A stretch of 9,066 nucleotides of DNA from Tidjanibacter sp. (GTDB taxonomy: Bacteria > Bacteroidota > Bacteroidia > Bacteroidales > Rikenellaceae): contig JAGBYS010000064.1 in NCBI GenBank assembly GCA_017628675.1, positions 1 to 9,066 of the forward strand. The letters are read 5' to 3'. Shown here in pieces: positions 6,659-9,066 of this stretch (position 1 is its first letter; every line of letters begins with the position of its first letter). The notes beneath the pieces were generated by a model. It was not told the origin of the DNA. It ran no database searches and worked only from the letters and a program-made list of their open reading frames with translations. Made by a program: the position numbers and the translations under genes.

Positions 6659-8230
6659 TTACTTGTTCGCCGTGGGGAGATCCATATAGCTCCTATCGAG
6701 AGGCATATTGGAAACCTCGAGGATGGGACAGAACTGGTGGACCTTCTCGAGGGATGTGTAGACAAACGCTCTCACAAGCCTTACATCCTCGATGTCGAAG
6801 CCGGCATCCACAATCTCGTCCTCATTCTGCCACCTCTCGAGCATACGATAGAGAATTGCGTCGATCACATCGTAATGGGGAAGCATATGACCATCGTACT
6901 CGCCAATCTGCAACTCCGAGGATGGGGTCTTGAGCATTGTGTGCTCGGGGATGATGTCGCCGTGCTGGAGGTTGATGTGGCGGGCCATTGCATAAACATC
7001 GCTCTTGTAGAGGTCGCCAAGCACGCCGATCATACCACTCGTGTCGCCATAGAGCGTGAGCGCACCCACGGCAAGCTCCGTCTTGTTGGCGCTATTGATG
7101 GGCACACAGCCCCACCTCTCGCAGTAGGCCATAAAGAGCGCTGTGCGCAGGCGCAACTGGAAGTCCACCTCCAGCTTGGGCGAATTGGGCGCACCGATTG
7201 CCGATATGATTGTCGAGAGCGAGCTGCGATAGATGTCGCTGAGGGGGATTGTCACGAGCTCAATGCCGAGCGCACGGGCCAACATCTCGGCATCCTCGGC
7301 CGAGTGGTCGGTGGAGTACTTCGAGGGCATCTGGAGGCCCACAACCCTCTCCTTGCCGAGTGCATCGACCAGGATGGCGGCCGTCACCGAGGAGTCAATA
7401 CCACCGGTGAGCACCACGCAAGCCCTCTTGTCGTCCAGATGATTCTTTGCGAAATAGTCCCTAACGCCGAGTTTGAGCGCACGGTAGGCATTGGCGGTCT
7501 TGTCCTGATAAGGCACTTCGATAGCCTCGCCGAGGGCCTTGGTATCCACAACTCGCACCTCCTCCTTAAAGGAGTCGAGCAGGGCCACAGCCTTGCCTTT
7601 GGCGTTGAACACAGCCGACGAGCCGTCGTAGACAATCTCTCCCGAGCCGCCGATGTGGTTCACAAAAATCACATTAGCGTCTGCCATATAGGCTTTCTCA
7701 GAGAGTTTGTCGTAGCGCTTCTCGATGCGGCCGAGCTGATAGCGGTCGGAGCCCATAACGATGATGGTGCTCGCATCCGCAAAGTCGTGGTCACACAGCG
7801 CATCTCCACCCAGTGCCACAGCCACCTTCTCGTCGCCGATATTCACATACTCATAACCCCTGCCCGAAATCATATAGGCAGCGTCCAGATCGCCCGAAAG
7901 GCTCTTCTTGGTTATGTAGCGACGGATGTGGCGGTTTTTGATGTAGGCTGCAGCGCTCACCGTGCCACCCTTCTTCTTCAGGGGCAGACCGATGAGCACG
8001 GAGATATCGTCCGTAAAGGCGGCAATCTCCACGAGCGTCTCCTCGGCCTTGTCGAGGAAGAAACTCCTCACCAGAAGCGAGTGTGCGGGGGTGCCGGTGA
8101 TGGCCTCTTCGGCGAACACCACGAGGTCTGCACCTTGCTCTTTTGCCTGTGCTATTGCGTTGATAATTTTGTACTTGTTGTACTCGAAATTACCACACGA
8201 GTAGTTGATCTGTGCAATCGCGATTTTCAT
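6659..8230 (-). CDS. nadE: NAD+ synthetase with a degenerate N-terminal glutamine-amidase domain
   Basis: A 523-residue two-domain protein of the glutamine-dependent NAD+ synthetase family, which amidates nicotinic acid adenine dinucleotide to NAD+ using ATP. Residues about 1-235 are a nitrilase-fold amidase. Glu41 (Phe-Ala-Glu) and Lys108 or 109 could be triad members, but the expected Ile-Cys-Glu-Asp elbow reads Leu-Gly-Gly-Asp at 140-143, so the nucleophilic Cys appears to be Gly141. The SP(Y/F) substrate loop and LPNY segment are also altered. Residues about 245-523 are the synthetase: P-loop Leu-Thr-Gly-Gly-Ile-Asp-Ser-Ser at 274-281 (Thr for the usual Ser), Met-Pro-Ser-Lys-Tyr-Ser at 301-306, Asn-Lys-Thr-Glu at 382-385, Tyr-Gly-Asp at 394-396 and Pro-Ser-Ser-Glu-Leu at 436-440. 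The usual Lys-Arg near the C-terminus is missing. It is first in the operon, 31 nt before the rseC-like gene. Confidence 0.93.
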   Translation of the reverse strand: MKIAIAQINYSCGNFEYNKYKIINAIAQAKEQGADLVVFAEEAITGTPAHSLLVRSFFLDKAEETLVEIAAFTDDISVLIGLPLKKKGGTVSAAAYIKNRHIRRYITKKSLSGDLDAAYMISGRGYEYVNIGDEKVAVALGGDALCDHDFADASTIIVMGSDRYQLGRIEKRYDKLSEKAYMADANVIFVNHIGGSGEIVYDGSSAVFNAKGKAVALLDSFKEEVRVVDTKALGEAIEVPYQDKTANAYRALKLGVRDYFAKNHLDDKRACVVLTGGIDSSVTAAILVDALGKERVVGLQMPSKYSTDHSAEDAEMLARALGIELVTIPLSDIYRSSLSTIISAIGAPNSPKLEVDFQLRLRTALFMAYCERWGCVPINSANKTELAVGALTLYGDTSGMIGVLGDLYKSDVYAMARHINLQHGDIIPEHTMLKTPSSELQIGEYDGHMLPHYDVIDAILYRMLERWQNEDEIVDAGFDIEDVRLVRAFVYTSLEKVHQFCPILEVSNMPLDRSYMDLPTANK

Positions 8231-8233
8231 AGT

Positions 8234-8251
8234 CTATTTATTAATAAATAG
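8234..8251. promoter_or_regulatory. 18-bp perfect palindrome in the nadE leader (possible operator)
   Basis: CTATTTATTAATAAATAG is a perfect palindrome with no spacer. It ends four bases before the nadE ATG and lies between the predicted -7 element (8263-8270) and the start codon. A dimeric repressor bound here would block the whole nadE-rnf operon. In RNA it could fold to mask the translation start. It does not match the textbook Rex or FNR/CRP half-sites. The palindrome is directly seen; its role is inferred. Confidence 0.5.
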
Positions 8252-8262
8252 GATAATTGGCG

Positions 8263-8270
8263 CAAAGTTA
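8263..8270 (-). promoter_or_regulatory. Predicted -7 element for the nadE-rnf operon
   Basis: The minus strand reads TAACTTTG at 8270-8263, an exact TAnnTTTG match, 32 bases upstream of the nadE ATG. No TTTG is present 19-21 bases further upstream, so the -33 half is weak or absent. It is the only clear promoter element seen ahead of the eight-gene operon. Confidence 0.6.
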
Positions 8271-8295
8271 CCATTTTTTAATTATTCTCCCCCAT

Positions 8296-8327
8296 TTCGT
8301 GCAAAAAAATCTTCACCTGCGCACGAA
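8296..8327. repeat. Interrupted inverted repeat in the divergent intergenic region
   Basis: TTCGTGC at 8296-8302 is the exact complement of GCACGAA at 8321-8327, separated by 18 bases. It lies midway between the two divergent -7 elements. A 7-bp match with this spacing can arise by chance, so it is recorded only as a candidate binding site. Confidence 0.3.
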
Positions 8328-8375
8328 TAAGCTCCCTTTTCACCCTCCTCCGCACCACATTGCAAAAAGTTTTCT

Positions 8376-8383
8376 TATTTTTG
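8376..8383 (+). promoter_or_regulatory. Predicted -7 element for the LRR lipoprotein gene
   Basis: TATTTTTG at 8376-8383 matches TAnnTTTG and lies 34 bases before the ATG at 8418, giving a short leader of about 30 nt. The nearest TTG (8360-8362) is only 13 bases upstream, too close for a normal -33 element. The motif is embedded in an inverted repeat, TGCAAAAA at 8361-8368 and TTTTTGCA at 8378-8385. Confidence 0.5.
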
Positions 8384-8417
8384 CACAATCAATATCAGCC
8401 AACTATTTACGATCATA

Positions 8418-9066
8418 ATGAAAAACACCTTAGCACTCATTTGCATCACAGGCCTCCTTGCAACCGCTTGTAACGACCAGCCTGTGGACACCACAGACCC
8501 TAACATCCCATTGAATAATCAGATTTATTACACCTCCACCAACAATTCACCCATTGAACCTAATCTATTTGACAGCAAGGGAGATAACGACTGGGGTGTA
8601 AACATCTCTTCAAACACATACGAAGAGGGTAAAGGTATCCTCACATTCGATGGCGACATCACAGCCATAAGCCAGGCTGCTTTTTACGACCGTGCCACCC
8701 TCAAAACCATATTTCTCCCCTCGACTCTTGAGGAGATTGGCAGCGAGGCATTCTACCGCTGTAGCGAACTATGGAGCGTTAACTTGCCCAGCAAGATAAC
8801 CGAAATCAAAAGCCACACATTTTATGGTTGCAAAAACCTAAGGCAAATTAATCTGCACAATAACATCACCAAAATTGACGCAGGCGCATTCAGGGATTGT
8901 GAAAATCTCGGCACCATTATCATTCCCGATCAGGTCACCACAATTCGCGAATACGCTTTCCGCAAATGTACCGGCGCAGTTCTCACAATCATCCCCAACA
9001 GCGTAACATCCTTGGGTACCGAGGCATTTTTAGGCCCTAAGGGCAAACTGATAGTCAACTGCTACA
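8418..9066 (+). CDS. BspA-type leucine-rich-repeat lipoprotein, partial (C-terminus off the right edge)
   Basis: The frame is open from the ATG at 8418 to the window end, 216 complete codons. Residues 1-18 form a lipoprotein signal ending Leu-Leu-Ala-Thr-Ala-Cys, with Cys18 the predicted lipidated residue followed by Asn-Asp-Gln. Residues 19-80 are a non-repeat region with the Asn-Thr-Tyr-Glu-Glu-Gly-Lys-Gly segment often seen before such repeats. From Ala88 there are five consecutive 23-residue LRR_5 repeats (88-110, 111-133, 134-156, 157-179, 180-202), each starting Ala/Thr-Phe and containing a Leu/Ile-Pro-x-x-Ile/Val-Thr-x-Ile core, and a sixth begins at 203. Proteins of this type are usually surface-exposed and linked to adhesion or glycan contact; the ligand cannot be told here. 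It is transcribed divergently from nadE and is probably functionally unrelated. Confidence 0.93.
   Translation, partial: MKNTLALICITGLLATACNDQPVDTTDPNIPLNNQIYYTSTNNSPIEPNLFDSKGDNDWGVNISSNTYEEGKGILTFDGDITAISQAAFYDRATLKTIFLPSTLEEIGSEAFYRCSELWSVNLPSKITEIKSHTFYGCKNLRQINLHNNITKIDAGAFRDCENLGTIIIPDQVTTIREYAFRKCTGAVLTIIPNSVTSLGTEAFLGPKGKLIVNCY

Noticed and set aside
7793..7795. Cys146 as the NadE amidase nucleophile
   Set aside because: It lies five residues after the position expected from the Val-Ala-Val-Ala-Leu strand and the conserved Asp143, so ungapped alignment puts Gly141 at the elbow. Kept as the main alternative to test.
6659..8230. A frameshift or sequencing error as the cause of the odd NadE amidase motif
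   Set aside because: The frame is continuous on both sides and recognisable amidase residues flank the site. Only a single-base error (GGT for TGT) could restore Cys, and it would not explain the other divergent loops.
6737..8251. A 504-codon open frame on the plus strand, antisense to nadE
   Set aside because: Its translation has no recognisable domain and is rich in His and Cys; the opposite strand encodes a full, conserved NadE. It is a by-product of codon choice in nadE.
8360..8362. TTG as the -33 element for the LRR lipoprotein gene
   Set aside because: Only 13 bases separate it from the -7 motif, whereas Bacteroidetes promoters need about 19-21.
1..9066. tRNA, rRNA, CRISPR array, insertion sequence or attachment site
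   Set aside because: None was seen: no repeat-spacer pattern, no transposase-like frame and no tRNA-like cloverleaf in the intergenic stretches read by eye.

Overview
The window reads as a piece of a Bacteroidales chromosome. The reasons are the TAnnTTTG promoter -7 motifs, weak or absent Shine-Dalgarno sequences with A-rich leaders, the rnfB-C-D-G-E-A gene order behind an RseC-family gene, and a BspA-type leucine-rich-repeat surface lipoprotein. Coding DNA is moderately GC-rich while the intergenic stretches are AT-rich. A Rikenellaceae-like genus is possible, but the sequence alone does not settle this.

Layout. (1) 1-548, minus: the N-terminal 182 residues of an exported protein with YwqK/MORN_2-like repeats, running off the left edge, with its own well-formed promoter at 663-695. 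(2) 716-760: a strong intrinsic terminator that ends the long minus-strand operon. (3) 791-8230, minus: eight tightly packed genes in transcription order nadE, rseC-like, rnfB, rnfC, rnfD, rnfG, rnfE, rnfA. Gaps are 5 to 31 nt and no internal terminator is visible. (4) 8231-8417: a divergent intergenic region with a -7 element for each direction, an 18-bp perfect palindrome in the nadE leader and two further inverted repeats. (5) 8418-9066, plus: the N-terminal part of a leucine-rich-repeat lipoprotein, running off the right edge.

Function. The core is a complete Rnf complex, the ion-pumping ferredoxin:NAD+ oxidoreductase. RnfB (iron-sulfur clusters) and RnfC (NAD(H)/FMN) face the cytoplasm. 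RnfA and RnfE carry the four cysteines of the intramembrane iron centre. RnfD and RnfG carry covalent-FMN motifs. The first gene is an NAD+ synthetase, so the predicted operon joins synthesis of the NAD pool to a major enzyme that uses it.

No wholly new system is evident. The two observations most worth following are protein-level: RnfG contains two tandem FMN-binding domains, each with a flavinylation-type motif, and the NadE amidase half appears to have lost its nucleophilic cysteine, suggesting an ammonia-dependent or externally supplied enzyme. The 18-bp palindrome in the operon leader is the best regulatory candidate.
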